From: Mycobacterium sp. 852013-50091_SCH5140682
GTDB taxonomy: Bacteria; Actinomycetota; Actinomycetes; Mycobacteriales; Mycobacteriaceae
Assembly: GCF_001665685.1 (NCBI RefSeq)
Contig: NZ_LZTB01000142.1
Coordinates: 1 to 58,301, forward strand
DNA length: 58,301 nucleotides
Direction: 5' to 3'
The notes below the pieces were generated by a model. That model was not told the origin of the DNA. It did no database searches and saw only the letters and a program-made list of their open reading frames with translations. Made by a program: the position numbers and the translations under genes. Below, piece by piece: positions 33,192-42,880 of the stretch; positions within the stretch are counted from its first letter, which is position 1, and the number at the start of each line of letters is the position of its first letter.

Positions 33192-35939
33192 CTACCCCGC
33201 ATCAACAGCCACGACGCCGCGCCGAACGTCGTTGATGGCGCGTTTCGCGGTATTGCGCAGTGCCGGTGCGGGTGCGGCATTTCGCACCTGGTCGAGCAGG
33301 TCGAGCACCTGCCGACACCACCGTACGAAATCGCCTGCAGACAGCGGTGAACCGGAACCGGTGATGTCGGATGCGGCCAGCGCGGATGCCAGGTCCCCGG
33401 TGGTGGCCCAGCGGTAGACCGCGGTCACGAATCCTTCGTCGGTTTCGCGGCTCGGCGCGATGCGGTGTCTGCGCTCGTCGGCACGCAGATCGGCCGAGAG
33501 GCGCCGGGTTTGGGCCAGCGCCCGCCGCAGACCGGACGTCGGGATGTCGAAACCTGCGGGTACCGCAGGAGTGTCGCCGCGCGACTCGAAGAGCACCGCC
33601 GAGAGCACTCCTGCAAGTTCTGCGGGCTGCAGACCCTCCCACAGGCCACCGCGCAGACATTCGGCCACCAGCAGGTCGCTTTCGCTGTATATGCGGGCCA
33701 GCAGCCGGCCGGAGTCGGTCACCTTCGGCTCGCCGGAATCGTTCTCGATGAACCCGCGCTCGCTGAGCAGCGCGACGATGCGGTCGAAGGTCCGCGCCAG
33801 GGAGTTCGTCGCCGCGGCGACCTTCTGCTGGATCTGGGCGTTGTCACGTTCGATGCGCAGATACCGCTCGGCGATACGCATCATCGCTTCCCGGTTCGCA
33901 AGCTGATTCGCCGGGTGCCGGCGTAACTGCTCGCGAAGCTCGGCCAATTCCGGGTCCACGTCCCGGTCCAGTGCACTGCCGGAGCGTTTCGGCTTGCCCG
34001 CAGGCAGCGCCAAGCCTGCCGCCGCCGACCGCAGCGCCGACGCCAGGTCGCGGCGCACCCGCGGCTGGCGGTGTTCGACACGTTTGGGGAGCGACATCGT
34101 GCCCAGCGGTCCCGACGCGCCCGAGTAATCCGACGACGAAATCCTGCCCGCCCAATGATGTTCGGTCAGCACCAGCGGTCGGGGATCGTCGCTGTCGCGA
34201 TCTGGTTCGAGCACCACCGCCAGCCCGCCGCGCCGGCCATGCGTGATGGTGATGATGTCCCCGCGGCGTAGGCCTGCCAGCGCGTCGTTGGCTGCCTGCC
34301 TGCGCTGCAGCCGCGACGCGCGCGACTGGGCGCGTTCTCGCTCACCGATTTTCGCGCGGAGCCTCGCGTAGTCGAGCACCTCGGACTCGTGCCCGTCCAG
34401 TTCGGCGGCCAGCTCTTTGAGCATCCGCTCGCCGCGGGCGACCCCGCGGACCAGGCCGACCACCGAGCGGTCGGCCTGGTACTGCGCGAAAGACCGCTCC
34501 AGCAGCTTGTGCGCCTGCTCGGGCCCCATGTGCTGGACCAGATTGATGGTCATGTTGTACGACGGCGCAAAGGAACTGCGCAGCGGGAACGTCCGGGTGG
34601 ACGCCAGGCCCGCGACCTCGGCCGGGTCGGCCGTGCTGTCGTCGGGCCGCCACAACACCACGGCGTGACCCTCGACGTCGATGCCACGGCGACCGGCCCG
34701 CCCGGTCAGCTGCGTGTACTCCCCGGGCGTCAACGGCAGATGCTGCTCCCCGTTGTACTTCACCAGCCGCTCGAGCACCACCGTCCGGGCCGGCATGTTG
34801 ATGCCCAAAGCCAGTGTCTCCGTGGCGAATACGGCCTTCACCAGACCGGCGGTGAACAGTTCCTCGACGGTGTGGCGGAACGTCGGCAACATGCCGGCGT
34901 GGTGGGCGGCCAGGCCGCGCAAAAGGCCTTCGCGCCACTCGTGGTAATCCAGCACGATCAGATCGGACTCGGCCAGATCGGCACAGCGGCGGTCCACCAC
35001 CTCCGCGATGCGGGCGCGTTCCTCGTCGGTGGTGAGCCGTAGCCGCGACCGCAGACACTGCTTGACCGCCGCATCGCACCCCGCACGCGAGAACACGAAC
35101 GTGATCGCGGGCAACAGACCCGCGGCGTCGAGAACATCGATCACGTCCGGTCGGCTCGGCGGCCGGTACAGCTGCGGCGGCCGACCGCGCCCGCGTCCCC
35201 GGGGCTGCCAGTCCGCGAGCCGGTCGGCCTCGCGGCGATGGGCGATGTGCCGCACCAAATCTGGGTCCACCAAGGTGCGGTCGGAGCCGTCGAACAGATC
35301 GAACAGCCGCTTGCCCACCATCATGTGCTGAGACAGCGGCACGGGCCGGTGCTCGTCGACGACGACGGTGGTGTCGCCACGGACCGTCTGGATCCAGCCG
35401 CCGAACTCCTCGGCATTGCTCACCGTGGCCGAGAGGCTGACCAACCGCACCTCCTCCGGTAGGTGCAGGATCACCTCCTCCCACACCGCGCCGCGCATCC
35501 GGTCGGCGAGGAAGTGCACCTCGTCCATCACCACATGGGACAACCCGTGCAGCGCAGACGAATTCGCGTACAGCATGTTGCGCAGCACTTCGGTGGTCAT
35601 CACCACCACGTCGGCGTCGCCGTTGATGGACTGATCGCCGGTGAGCAGCCCGATCTTCTCGGCGCCGTAGCGGGCCACCAGATCGTTGTGCTTCTGGTTG
35701 CTCAGCGCCTTGATCGGCGTGGTGTAGAAGCACTTGCCCCCGGCCGCCAGTGCCAGGTGCACGGCGAATTCTCCGACCACCGTCTTACCTGCGCCGGTGG
35801 GCGCACAGACCAGCACGCCGTGGCCGCGTTCGAGCGCACGGCAGGCGCGGACCTGAAAGTCGTCGAGAGCGAAAGGCAGCTGTGCGGTAAATACGGCCAG
35901 CTCGTCAGCAGCCTCGCCGGACTCAGGTGGCGTCGTCAT
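33192..35939 (-). CDS. helY: DEAD/DEAH-box RNA helicase HelY (Ski2-like)
   Basis: Superfamily 2 helicase, 915 residues from the ATG at 35939, close to HelY (Rv2092c). Motif I is APTGAGKT (about 46-53), motif II DEVH (139-142), motif III LSATVSNAEEFG, and motif VI QLTGRAGRRGID. A Ski2-type arch and DSHCT domain follow (GRLLARIYSESDLLVAECLRGGLWEGL). Predicted role: ATP-driven unwinding in RNA decay or processing. Its start overlaps the tatC end by 17 bases. Upstream in-frame residues belong to the tatC shadow. Confidence 0.94.
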   Translation of the reverse strand: MTTPPESGEAADELAVFTAQLPFALDDFQVRACRALERGHGVLVCAPTGAGKTVVGEFAVHLALAAGGKCFYTTPIKALSNQKHNDLVARYGAEKIGLLTGDQSINGDADVVVMTTEVLRNMLYANSSALHGLSHVVMDEVHFLADRMRGAVWEEVILHLPEEVRLVSLSATVSNAEEFGGWIQTVRGDTTVVVDEHRPVPLSQHMMVGKRLFDLFDGSDRTLVDPDLVRHIAHRREADRLADWQPRGRGRGRPPQLYRPPSRPDVIDVLDAAGLLPAITFVFSRAGCDAAVKQCLRSRLRLTTDEERARIAEVVDRRCADLAESDLIVLDYHEWREGLLRGLAAHHAGMLPTFRHTVEELFTAGLVKAVFATETLALGINMPARTVVLERLVKYNGEQHLPLTPGEYTQLTGRAGRRGIDVEGHAVVLWRPDDSTADPAEVAGLASTRTFPLRSSFAPSYNMTINLVQHMGPEQAHKLLERSFAQYQADRSVVGLVRGVARGERMLKELAAELDGHESEVLDYARLRAKIGERERAQSRASRLQRRQAANDALAGLRRGDIITITHGRRGGLAVVLEPDRDSDDPRPLVLTEHHWAGRISSSDYSGASGPLGTMSLPKRVEHRQPRVRRDLASALRSAAAGLALPAGKPKRSGSALDRDVDPELAELREQLRRHPANQLANREAMMRIAERYLRIERDNAQIQQKVAAATNSLARTFDRIVALLSERGFIENDSGEPKVTDSGRLLARIYSESDLLVAECLRGGLWEGLQPAELAGVLSAVLFESRGDTPAVPAGFDIPTSGLRRALAQTRRLSADLRADERRHRIAPSRETDEGFVTAVYRWATTGDLASALAASDITGSGSPLSAGDFVRWCRQVLDLLDQVRNAAPAPALRNTAKRAINDVRRGVVAVDAG

Positions 35940-36909
35940 CGATGGTGAACCTGGTGGGTTGCGACGCCGGTGGCGTCTTCGAAGCTGTGGTTGCCGGCGT
36001 CGACACCGGGTCAGGCGCGTCGATCGGTTCGGCGGTGCCGATCGGTGCAGCCTCGTCGTCGTCCACCTCGGCCTCCGCCAAGCGGGCCTTACGCCGGTCA
36101 TGCACCCGGGAGAACTGGATCGCGAACTCCAACAGCAGCGACAGCGCGCAGGACAACGCCAGCATCGTGAACGGGTCGGAGCCGGGTGTGGCGAACGCCG
36201 CGAACACGAACAGGCCGAAGATCAACCCGCGCCGCCACGCCTTGAGCTTCTGATAGCTGAGCACGCCGACAAGGTTGAGCATGATGATCAGCAGCGGGAA
36301 CTCGAAGCTGATACCGAACACCAGCAGCAGGTTGATCAGGAATCCGAAGTACTGCTCACCCGAGAGCGCGGTGACCTGAACGTCGCTGCCGACGGTCAGC
36401 AGGAAGCCCAACGCCTTGGCCAACACCACGTACGCCAGCACCGCACCGGTCACGAACAGCAGCGCGCCGACGCCGACGAAGGCCATCGCGAAGCGGCGTT
36501 CCTTCTTGTACAGCCCCGGCGTGATGAACGCCCACATCTGATAGAGCCACACCGGGCAGGCCATCACCACACCCGCCGCGAGCGCGACCTTCAGCCGCAG
36601 CATGAACTGGTCGAAGGGCGCGGTGGCCAGCAGCCGGCACTCCCCGTCAGGTGCGATGGCCGCACGCGACGAGGCGGGCAGGGCACAGTACGGCCCCCGC
36701 AGCCATTCGCCCAGGCTGTGCAGCCCGAAGATGCCGTGGGTGTACCAGAAGAACCCGAAGATCATCGCGACGACGACCGCTGCGACTGCGATCAGCAGCC
36801 GCGATCGCAGCTCGGTGAGGTGATCGACCAGCGACATGGTGCCGTCGGGATTGACCCGTGAACGGCGGCGACGGGGATCGAGTTTTCTGAAGATGCCGGA
36901 GGTCTGCAC
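35923..36909 (-). CDS. tatC: Twin-arginine translocase subunit TatC
   Basis: Polytopic receptor for twin-arginine signal peptides. 328 residues from a GTG at 36909. Features: cytoplasmic N-terminal SLVDHLTELRSRLL (signal-peptide-binding Glu-Leu-Arg motif), six membrane spans between about 35 and 265, the conserved FxxEFPL-type segment GISFEFPLLI and a long acidic C-terminal tail (AEVDDDEAAPIG onward) typical of actinobacteria. It forms the transport unit with tatA, 71 bases upstream, and overlaps helY. TatB is encoded elsewhere. Confidence 0.95.
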   Translation of the reverse strand: MQTSGIFRKLDPRRRRSRVNPDGTMSLVDHLTELRSRLLIAVAAVVVAMIFGFFWYTHGIFGLHSLGEWLRGPYCALPASSRAAIAPDGECRLLATAPFDQFMLRLKVALAAGVVMACPVWLYQMWAFITPGLYKKERRFAMAFVGVGALLFVTGAVLAYVVLAKALGFLLTVGSDVQVTALSGEQYFGFLINLLLVFGISFEFPLLIIMLNLVGVLSYQKLKAWRRGLIFGLFVFAAFATPGSDPFTMLALSCALSLLLEFAIQFSRVHDRRKARLAEAEVDDDEAAPIGTAEPIDAPDPVSTPATTASKTPPASQPTRFTIDDDAT

Positions 36910-36980
36910 GTATGTGGAGTGAGGGGTTGAAGACGCAACCTACCGACGCGGCCGGAAACCGCGGTCAGGGTCGGGCCGCG

Positions 36981-37259
36981 TCAGGCCGTGTGCCGGTCCG
37001 GGGACTGTTCGGGCGCCGGAGTCGCCTGCCCGGCGACGTCGGGCCTGGGAGCTGCCACGTCGGCGCGTTCGGAGGCAATCGGCTTCGCCGGCGGAGTCTC
37101 CTCCGACCGGGACTCAGACTGCATCTCCTTGATCTCCGACTTGAAGATCCGCATCGACTTGCCGAGCGACCGCGCCGCGTCGGGAAGCTTTTTCGCACCG
37201 AACAGCAGCACGAACACCGCGATGACGATGATCCAGTGCCAGGGTTGTAGTCCGCCCAA
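36981..37259 (-). CDS. tatA: Twin-arginine translocase subunit TatA
   Basis: 92 residues, one N-terminal membrane helix (WHWIIVIAVFVLLFG), the hinge FGAKKLPDAARSLGKSMRIFKSEIK amphipathic helix and a Pro/Ala tail. The start is a TTG at 37259, chosen because GGAGGT stands seven bases upstream and the mature family begins there. It is the pore-forming part of the Tat system, paired with tatC downstream. Confidence 0.95.
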   Translation of the reverse strand: MGGLQPWHWIIVIAVFVLLFGAKKLPDAARSLGKSMRIFKSEIKEMQSESRSEETPPAKPIASERADVAAPRPDVAGQATPAPEQSPDRHTA

Positions 37260-37289
37260 TTTGGTTACCTCCAGACGTCTTCGCCGAGT

Positions 37290-38246
37290 CTACCCGTCAA
37301 CCTCTACCGCGCCGTAGGCGTCCAGCGCCGCCGCCGCCGCGGCCCGGACCTGCTGCGCCAACGAGGCGGGTGCCAGCACGCGCACCGCAGAACCGAAGCC
37401 CAGCACAAAGCGGGCCATCCACTCCTCGGAGGCGAACGTCATGGCCGCCTCGACCGCACCGTCGGGGAGCTCGGTCAGCACCCGCAGCGGGTAGTAGTCG
37501 AACATCCACGACGCCGAGGGCGCGATGAGCAGGGTGGCTGCCGGCAGCGCGGGATCGGCGTCGAACAACGACGTGTCAGGACCGGCCTGCACGGCAGGCG
37601 GAGGCGGAGCCGAGGCCTCCTCGAGCAGCTGCGCCTCGACGATGCGATCGAGCCGGAACAGCCGCACGGCCTCGGCGCTGCGGCACCACGCCTCCAGATA
37701 GCTGTTGTCCCCGACCAGGGCGACCCGGATCGGGTCCACGATGCGGGTGGTCAACGAGTCCCGCGACGCCGAGTAGTACTCCAACGTCACCGCACGGCCG
37801 TCGCGCACGGCCGCACGCACGGTTGCGGCGGCCTCACTCTCTGTCGGCGCGGGATCGTCGACGGCAGCCAACTGAGCCCCCGCGGCCGACTCGATCTTGG
37901 CGATCGCGCTGCGCGCGGCCTCCGGATCGACCATGCCCGGCACGTCCACCAGCGCCCGCAGCGCCACCAGGATCACCGTGGCCTCGGTCGAGGTCAGCCG
38001 CAGCGGCTGGTCCACACCTGCCGAGAACGTCACCTCGATGGTGTCGTCGGTGAAGTCGAAGTCGATCAGGTCGCCGGGGCTGTAACCGGGCAGCCCGCAC
38101 ATCCACAGCTGTTCGAGATCGGCGTCGAGCTGTTTGCGGCTGACCCCAAGGGCGTCGGCAGCCTCCGCGCGGGTGACCTTCGGATTGGCCTGGAAGTACG
38201 GAACCATGTTGAGCAACCGGACCAGCCGGGCCGAAACCTGGCTCAT
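37290..38246 (-). CDS. pafC: Transcriptional regulator PafC (WYL-domain)
   Basis: Partner of PafB in the PafBC activator, the LexA-independent DNA-damage response regulator of mycobacteria. 318 residues: N-terminal winged helix-turn-helix (RAEAADALGVSRKQLDADLEQLW), then a WYL domain around VALVGDNSYLEAWCRSAEAVRLFRLDRI and a C-terminal WCX extension. The start codon overlaps pafB's stop by 4 bases, ensuring equal synthesis. Despite the name it is not needed for pupylation. Confidence 0.95.
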   Translation of the reverse strand: MSQVSARLVRLLNMVPYFQANPKVTRAEAADALGVSRKQLDADLEQLWMCGLPGYSPGDLIDFDFTDDTIEVTFSAGVDQPLRLTSTEATVILVALRALVDVPGMVDPEAARSAIAKIESAAGAQLAAVDDPAPTESEAAATVRAAVRDGRAVTLEYYSASRDSLTTRIVDPIRVALVGDNSYLEAWCRSAEAVRLFRLDRIVEAQLLEEASAPPPPAVQAGPDTSLFDADPALPAATLLIAPSASWMFDYYPLRVLTELPDGAVEAAMTFASEEWMARFVLGFGSAVRVLAPASLAQQVRAAAAAALDAYGAVEVDG

Positions 38247-39232
38247 ACCTGTTCCGCCTGCGCCCGCAACCTGTCCAACACATCGTCGCGCAACGCCTGT
38301 GGTTCCAGCGCCACGGCGTCAGCACCGTAGCTCGCGATCTCGCGCGCGAGCCGGTCGTACATGCCGAGTTCGACGGTGATCTCCTCCCCCGCACGCCCGC
38401 CAAGGGTGCGCGGGGTGGTCGTGACGGCCTGCCTGCGGAGCGCCGTAGCCCGGCCCCCGGCGACCCACACCCGGGCCCGTTCGCCGGTGGGTACGTCGGT
38501 GACGACGCGTCGCACGATCTCGCGCACGTTCACGCCGTCAGGCTTGTGCACCGCACCGGCCTCCCCGATGAGCGTGACGCCGGATCCGATGCGGGACAAC
38601 CGAAACGTGCGGGTGTCGTCGCGATCCCGGTCGTGCCCGACGAGATACCAGCGGCCGCGGTGGGTGACCACGCCCCACGGCTCGACCGTGCGGGTGGTGT
38701 AGCCGGCGGTACGCGACGGCCGGTGTTCGAATTGCACAGCATGACCCGAATCGATGGCGGACAACAGGATTCGCAGAACTTCCTCGGACCCGCGCAGGCC
38801 GGGTAGCACCGCGGTGGAGGTGATCGCGGCACCCGCGCCGTCAGCCTCGACCTCCACCCCGGCGGCGCGCAGTTTGAGCAGGGCGCCCTGCGTTGCGGTG
38901 ACCAGTTCCGGCGACTGCCACAGCTGGGTCGCGACCGCGACGGCGGTGGCCTCGTCACCGGTCAACTGCACGGGCGGCAGCGCGTACGCGTCGCGGTTGA
39001 TCCGGTAGCCCTCGGTCGGATCGAATTTCGACACCCGGCCTGTCTCGAGCGGGATGCCGAGATCACGCAGCTCGTTCTTGTCGCGCTCGAACATCCGGGA
39101 GAACGCCTCGTCGCTGGGGCTGTCGGCGTATCCGGCCACGCTCGCGCGAATCTTCTCCGCAGGCAGGAATGTTCGCGTGGACAGCAGCGCGATGACGAGG
39201 TTCATCAATCGCTCCACTTTGGATGTCGCCAC
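38243..39232 (-). CDS. pafB: Transcriptional regulator PafB (WYL-domain)
   Basis: 329 residues from a GTG at 39232, picked because M. tuberculosis PafB begins MATSKVERL and this frame reads VATSKVERL there; a TTG at 39253 is also in frame. The HTH domain covers about 1-60 (TSKVERLMNLVIALL, YADSPSDEAFSRMFERDKNELRDLG). The WYL domain contains VTHRGRWYLVGHDRDRDDTR, the nucleic-acid-sensing groove. It acts with PafC as a dimer-like unit. Pup ligase pafA is directly upstream. Confidence 0.95.
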   Translation of the reverse strand: MATSKVERLMNLVIALLSTRTFLPAEKIRASVAGYADSPSDEAFSRMFERDKNELRDLGIPLETGRVSKFDPTEGYRINRDAYALPPVQLTGDEATAVAVATQLWQSPELVTATQGALLKLRAAGVEVEADGAGAAITSTAVLPGLRGSEEVLRILLSAIDSGHAVQFEHRPSRTAGYTTRTVEPWGVVTHRGRWYLVGHDRDRDDTRTFRLSRIGSGVTLIGEAGAVHKPDGVNVREIVRRVVTDVPTGERARVWVAGGRATALRRQAVTTTPRTLGGRAGEEITVELGMYDRLAREIASYGADAVALEPQALRDDVLDRLRAQAEQV

Positions 39233-39310
39233 AGCAAGGAGTTTAGGCGGCAACCGCGATGGATCCGGGCAGCGGTCGGGCGGGGCGTCGCCACCGGCGC
39301 CCCGCGCGGC

Positions 39311-40669
39311 TCACATGCTGGCGATCAGCCGCTTGACCCGCTCGTCGACCGACCGGAACGGGTCTTTGCACAGCACGGTGCGCTGCGCTTGATCGTTGAG
39401 CTTGAGGTGCACCCAGTCGACGGTGAAGTCGCGGCCGGCTTCCTGCGCGGCACTGATGAATTCACCGCGCAGCTTGGCGCGCGTGGTCTGCGGCGGCGTG
39501 TTGACCGCGGCGTCGATCTCTTCGTCGGTGGCGATCCGGGCGGCCAGGCCCTTGCGCTGCAACAGGTCGAACACGCCACGGCCCCGCTTGATGTCGTGGT
39601 AGGCCAGGTCGAGCTGGCTGATCTTCGGATCGGACAGTTCCAGGTTGTAGCGATCCTGGTAGCGCTGGAACAGCTTGCGCTTGATCACCCAGTCGATCTC
39701 GGTGTCGACCTTGGCGAAGTCCTGGCTCTCGACGGCGTCGAGTTGGCGGCCCCACAGATCCACCACCTGTTCGATCTGGGTGTTGGTTTCGCGGGTCTGC
39801 AGGTATTCGACAGCACGGCTGTAGTACTCGCGCTGGATGTCCAGCGCGCTGGCCTGCCTGCCTCCTGCCAGCCGCACGGGACGCCGGCCGGTCAGGTCGT
39901 GGCTGACTTCGCGGATGGCCCGAATGGGGTTGTCGAGCGAGAAGTCGCGGAACGGCACGCCCGCCTCGATCATCTCCAGCACCAGTGAGGCGGTGCCCAC
40001 CTTCAGCATGGTGGTGGCCTCGCACATGTTGGAGTCGCCGACGATGACGTGCAGCCGCCGGTACTTCTCCGCGTCGGCGTGCGGCTCGTCGCGCGTGTTG
40101 ATGATCGGCCGCGATCGGGTGGTGGCGCTCGAGACGCCCTCCCAGATGTGCTCGGCTCGCTGCGACAGGCAGAACGTGGCGGCCTTCGGCGTCTGCAACA
40201 CCTTGCCCGCACCGCAGATCAGCTGCCGGGTCACCAGGAACGGCAACAGCACGTCGGAGATCCGCGAGAATTCACCGGCGCGCACGATGAGGTAGTTCTC
40301 GTGGCAGCCGTAAGAGTTGCCCGCCGAATCGGTGTTGTTCTTGAACAGATAGATGTCACCGCCGATGCCCTCGTCGGCGAGCCGCTGCTCGGCGTCGATC
40401 AGGAGGTCTTCCAGTACGCGCTCACCGGCGCGGTCGTGGGTGACCAACTGAACGAGGTTGTCGCATTCGGCTGTGGCGTACTCGGGGTGACTGCCCACAT
40501 CCAGGTACAAACGGGCGCCGTTGCGGAGGAAGACGTTTGAGCTGCGGCCCCACGACACGACCCGCCGGAACAGATAGCGGGCAACCTCGTCGGGACTGAG
40601 CCGGCGATGGCCATGGAACGTGCAGGTCACACCGAATTCTGTCTCGATGCCCATGATTCGTCGCTGCAC
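39311..40669 (-). CDS. pafA: Pup-protein ligase PafA
   Basis: Joins the C-terminal glutamate of deamidated Pup to lysines of target proteins using ATP, marking them for the proteasome. 452 residues from a GTG at 40669 (QRRIMGIETEFGVTC), the same length as the M. tuberculosis protein. It is a glutamine-synthetase-like carboxylate-amine ligase: MGIETEFG holds metal-binding Glu, SHPEYATAECD the next, KNNTDSAGNSYGCHENY and RPIINTRDEPHAD complete the active site. It lacks the Dop insertion loop. It heads the pafA-pafB-pafC-tatA-tatC-helY row. Confidence 0.97.
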   Translation of the reverse strand: MQRRIMGIETEFGVTCTFHGHRRLSPDEVARYLFRRVVSWGRSSNVFLRNGARLYLDVGSHPEYATAECDNLVQLVTHDRAGERVLEDLLIDAEQRLADEGIGGDIYLFKNNTDSAGNSYGCHENYLIVRAGEFSRISDVLLPFLVTRQLICGAGKVLQTPKAATFCLSQRAEHIWEGVSSATTRSRPIINTRDEPHADAEKYRRLHVIVGDSNMCEATTMLKVGTASLVLEMIEAGVPFRDFSLDNPIRAIREVSHDLTGRRPVRLAGGRQASALDIQREYYSRAVEYLQTRETNTQIEQVVDLWGRQLDAVESQDFAKVDTEIDWVIKRKLFQRYQDRYNLELSDPKISQLDLAYHDIKRGRGVFDLLQRKGLAARIATDEEIDAAVNTPPQTTRAKLRGEFISAAQEAGRDFTVDWVHLKLNDQAQRTVLCKDPFRSVDERVKRLIASM

Positions 40670-40773
40670 GCTATCGAGCTTACGGGGTCGCACTCGCTAT
40701 CGGTTGGCAACGAGCGGTCGCGTCGGCAGGTGCCCGAACTGTCGCGGCGGACGGCCGCCGCTGGCGAGAGGTT

Positions 40774-41436
40774 TCAGAGTTCGCCGGCGAGCGAGCCGTC
40801 GGGCAGTCCGAGGATGCGCTCGAATGCTTGCTGGTAGGCCGCGACCGCCTTACGCGCATGTGGCCCGGAGATGTCGATTCCGACCGCACCGTCGGCCTCG
40901 ATGGCGTCGATGAACGCGTCCGCCAGATGCAGGCCCATCGCGGTGAGGATGCCGGCCGCCTCGTGTGGGAAGTCGGTGTGGAAGACGCCTTCCGCGCAGC
41001 CCTGCCTGATGATCGCCTCCAGGAAGGGCGCGGTGGTGCGCATCGAGCCCTGGGTCATTTTCTGCCGCACCAGCGCGTTGTTCTCGTCATGCCAGAGCCG
41101 GATCAGGGTGGCGACCGCGGTCGGATTCTCCGACTTCCACGCGTACGACGCCGCGAAATACGCGTGCAGCTTGTCCAGCGCCGAGGTGTCGGCAGCGTCG
41201 ATGATGTCGCACAGCCCCGCGGTGGCGCTCTCGCCCATCTGCTCGACGACGCCTTCCAGCAACGCTTGTTTGGACCGAAAGTAGTGGTAGAGCGCGCCTT
41301 TGGAGATCTGCATGGCGCTCAACAGATCCTCGATGGTCATCGCCGCGTAGCCCTTGTCGTGCATGAGTTGCAGCGCGGCGTCGAGGATCTCGCTGCGCCG
41401 TGCGGCGTGTTCCTCGTGCTTCACCTGGCGTGCCAT
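40774..41436 (-). CDS. TetR/AcrR family transcriptional regulator
   Basis: 220 residues. HTH at about 10-60: ARRSEILDAALQLMHDKGYAAMTIEDLLSAMQISKGALYHYFRSKQALLEGV, with the KGALYHYFxSK signature. The ligand domain follows with no recognisable pocket motif. It is divergent from a small membrane protein, and the 80-base gap contains a large AT-rich inverted repeat that is almost certainly its operator. Confidence 0.93.
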   Translation of the reverse strand: MARQVKHEEHAARRSEILDAALQLMHDKGYAAMTIEDLLSAMQISKGALYHYFRSKQALLEGVVEQMGESATAGLCDIIDAADTSALDKLHAYFAASYAWKSENPTAVATLIRLWHDENNALVRQKMTQGSMRTTAPFLEAIIRQGCAEGVFHTDFPHEAAGILTAMGLHLADAFIDAIEADGAVGIDISGPHARKAVAAYQQAFERILGLPDGSLAGEL

Positions 41437-41474
41437 GAGCCTCCGTTGACGTCGTCGCGCCTCGAGCCTAGCTT

Positions 41475-41503
41475 ATTAATAGACCGTCAGTCGGTTTATT
41501 AAT
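41475..41503. promoter_or_regulatory. TetR operator between the divergent regulator and membrane protein
   Basis: Arms ATTAATAGACCG (41475-41486) and CGGTTTATTAAT (41492-41503) match at 11 of 12 positions around the spacer TCAGT. The stretch is far more AT-rich than the surroundings and covers the promoter space of both genes, 14 bases before the membrane-protein start and 39 before the regulator's. Confidence 0.75.
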
Positions 41504-41516
41504 TACAGGAGGTCAG

Positions 41517-41951
41517 ATGCCCACGTCCACCGCCGAAGCCCGGCACCGCACGCGTGTTTTCGCCCGGGTTCTCGGCCCGTTCGTCGCCGTCGCCACCGTC
41601 ATCATCGCGATCCGGTTGTCCCAGCTCGGCAACTTGCTCTCTGACCTGTTCGGCAGCGGCACGATCCCCTGGATCCTTGGCGCGGCGATGTTGATGATGG
41701 GTTTGATCGTGATCGCGTTCCACCAGTACTGGTACAGCGCGACGGCCGTGCTCATCTCGCTGTTCGGATGGTTCGTGGCGTTGCGCGGCGTAGCGATGAT
41801 GGCCTTTCCGTCGGCGATCCAGACGGGCGCCGACACCACGCTGAGCAGCCCGGGTCTGCTGCTCGCGGCCCGGATCTTCTTCCTGCTGCTCACGGCGATG
41901 GGCCTGTGGTTGACCTACGTCGGCTGGCGTCGGGAAACCGCCGCATCCTGA
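41517..41951 (+). CDS. Small four-span membrane protein under TetR control
   Basis: 144 residues with GGAGG upstream of the ATG. Four hydrophobic helices at about 20-38, 48-68, 72-95 and 112-135, short loops, and a basic N-terminus (HRTRVFAR). It has no catalytic motif. Adjacent divergent TetR and the shared operator imply that it is induced by a small molecule. An epoxide-hydrolase-like gene follows 59 bases later on the same strand and may belong to the same regulon. Confidence 0.75.
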   Translation: MPTSTAEARHRTRVFARVLGPFVAVATVIIAIRLSQLGNLLSDLFGSGTIPWILGAAMLMMGLIVIAFHQYWYSATAVLISLFGWFVALRGVAMMAFPSAIQTGADTTLSSPGLLLAARIFFLLLTAMGLWLTYVGWRRETAAS

Positions 41952-42010
41952 TCTCGCCGACCTTTCCCAACCTGGCCCCCAACGCCGTGGCTGCGGATGA
42001 GAATTGACCG

Positions 42011-42880
42011 ATGTCCTCGCGCAGCGCTCCGGTCGACGGATTCCGATTGGCCTTCGACCGGCTCGGCATCGCGGGCGGGCCGCCTGTCGTGCTGTTGCAC
42101 GGCTGGCCGGGCACCCGGCGGGACTACCGGAAGGTGGTTCCGCTGCTGACCGACGTGGCCGACGTGATCGTGCCCGACATGCGCGGATTCGGCGGCTCCG
42201 ACAAACACGCGGTGGCGGTGCAGCACTTTTACAGCGCGACGGCCCAAGCGGCCAGCATCGTCGGCCTGATCCACGAACTGGGCCTCGACCAAGTCATCCT
42301 CGCCGGCTACGACGTCGGCAGCAGGGTGGCGCAGAGCGTGGCCCGCATGCACCCCCACCTGGCCAAGGCGCTCGTGCTCTCGCCGCCGCTACCGGGTGCC
42401 GGTGACCGGGTGCTCAGCCCGCATGCCCAGCACGAGTTCTGGTATCAGGCGTTTCACCAGCTGCCGATCGCCGACCGGCTGATCGACGGGAACCCCGAAA
42501 TCGTGCGCGAGTATCTGCGGCACTTCTGGAATCACTGGTCGGGGCCGAGCTTCACCGTCACCGAGGAGGACCTGGACCGGCTCGTCTCCGACTACGCATT
42601 GCCCGGGGCGTTCGCCGCCTCACTGGCCTGGTACCGCGCAGGGGCAGGCACCGTCGCCCAGTCGTTGACCGAGCTGCCGCCCGATCGGGCCGTCAAGATC
42701 ACCGCCCCCACCGACGTGCTGTGGCCCCGGCAAGACCCGCTGTTCCCGACCGAATGGGCCGACCGCCTCGACGACTACTTCGTCGACGTCCGGATGCACA
42801 CCGCCGACGCCGCAGGGCATTTCACCCCGCTGGAGTGTCCCGAGGAGTTCGCCGGGCTGATCCGCCGCGTCATCGGTTGA
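42011..42880 (+). CDS. Alpha/beta hydrolase, epoxide-hydrolase type
   Basis: 289 residues. The HGWPG oxyanion motif is at 30-34. The nucleophile elbow reads GYDVGS with Asp101, not Ser, so the enzyme belongs to the epoxide hydrolase/haloalkane dehalogenase/fluoroacetate dehalogenase branch. The catalytic His is His270 in AAGHFTPLE. The cap domain spans about 125-210, where lid tyrosines would be. Substrate unknown. It overlaps the convergent gene's end by 11 bases. Confidence 0.9.
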   Translation: MSSRSAPVDGFRLAFDRLGIAGGPPVVLLHGWPGTRRDYRKVVPLLTDVADVIVPDMRGFGGSDKHAVAVQHFYSATAQAASIVGLIHELGLDQVILAGYDVGSRVAQSVARMHPHLAKALVLSPPLPGAGDRVLSPHAQHEFWYQAFHQLPIADRLIDGNPEIVREYLRHFWNHWSGPSFTVTEEDLDRLVSDYALPGAFAASLAWYRAGAGTVAQSLTELPPDRAVKITAPTDVLWPRQDPLFPTEWADRLDDYFVDVRMHTADAAGHFTPLECPEEFAGLIRRVIG

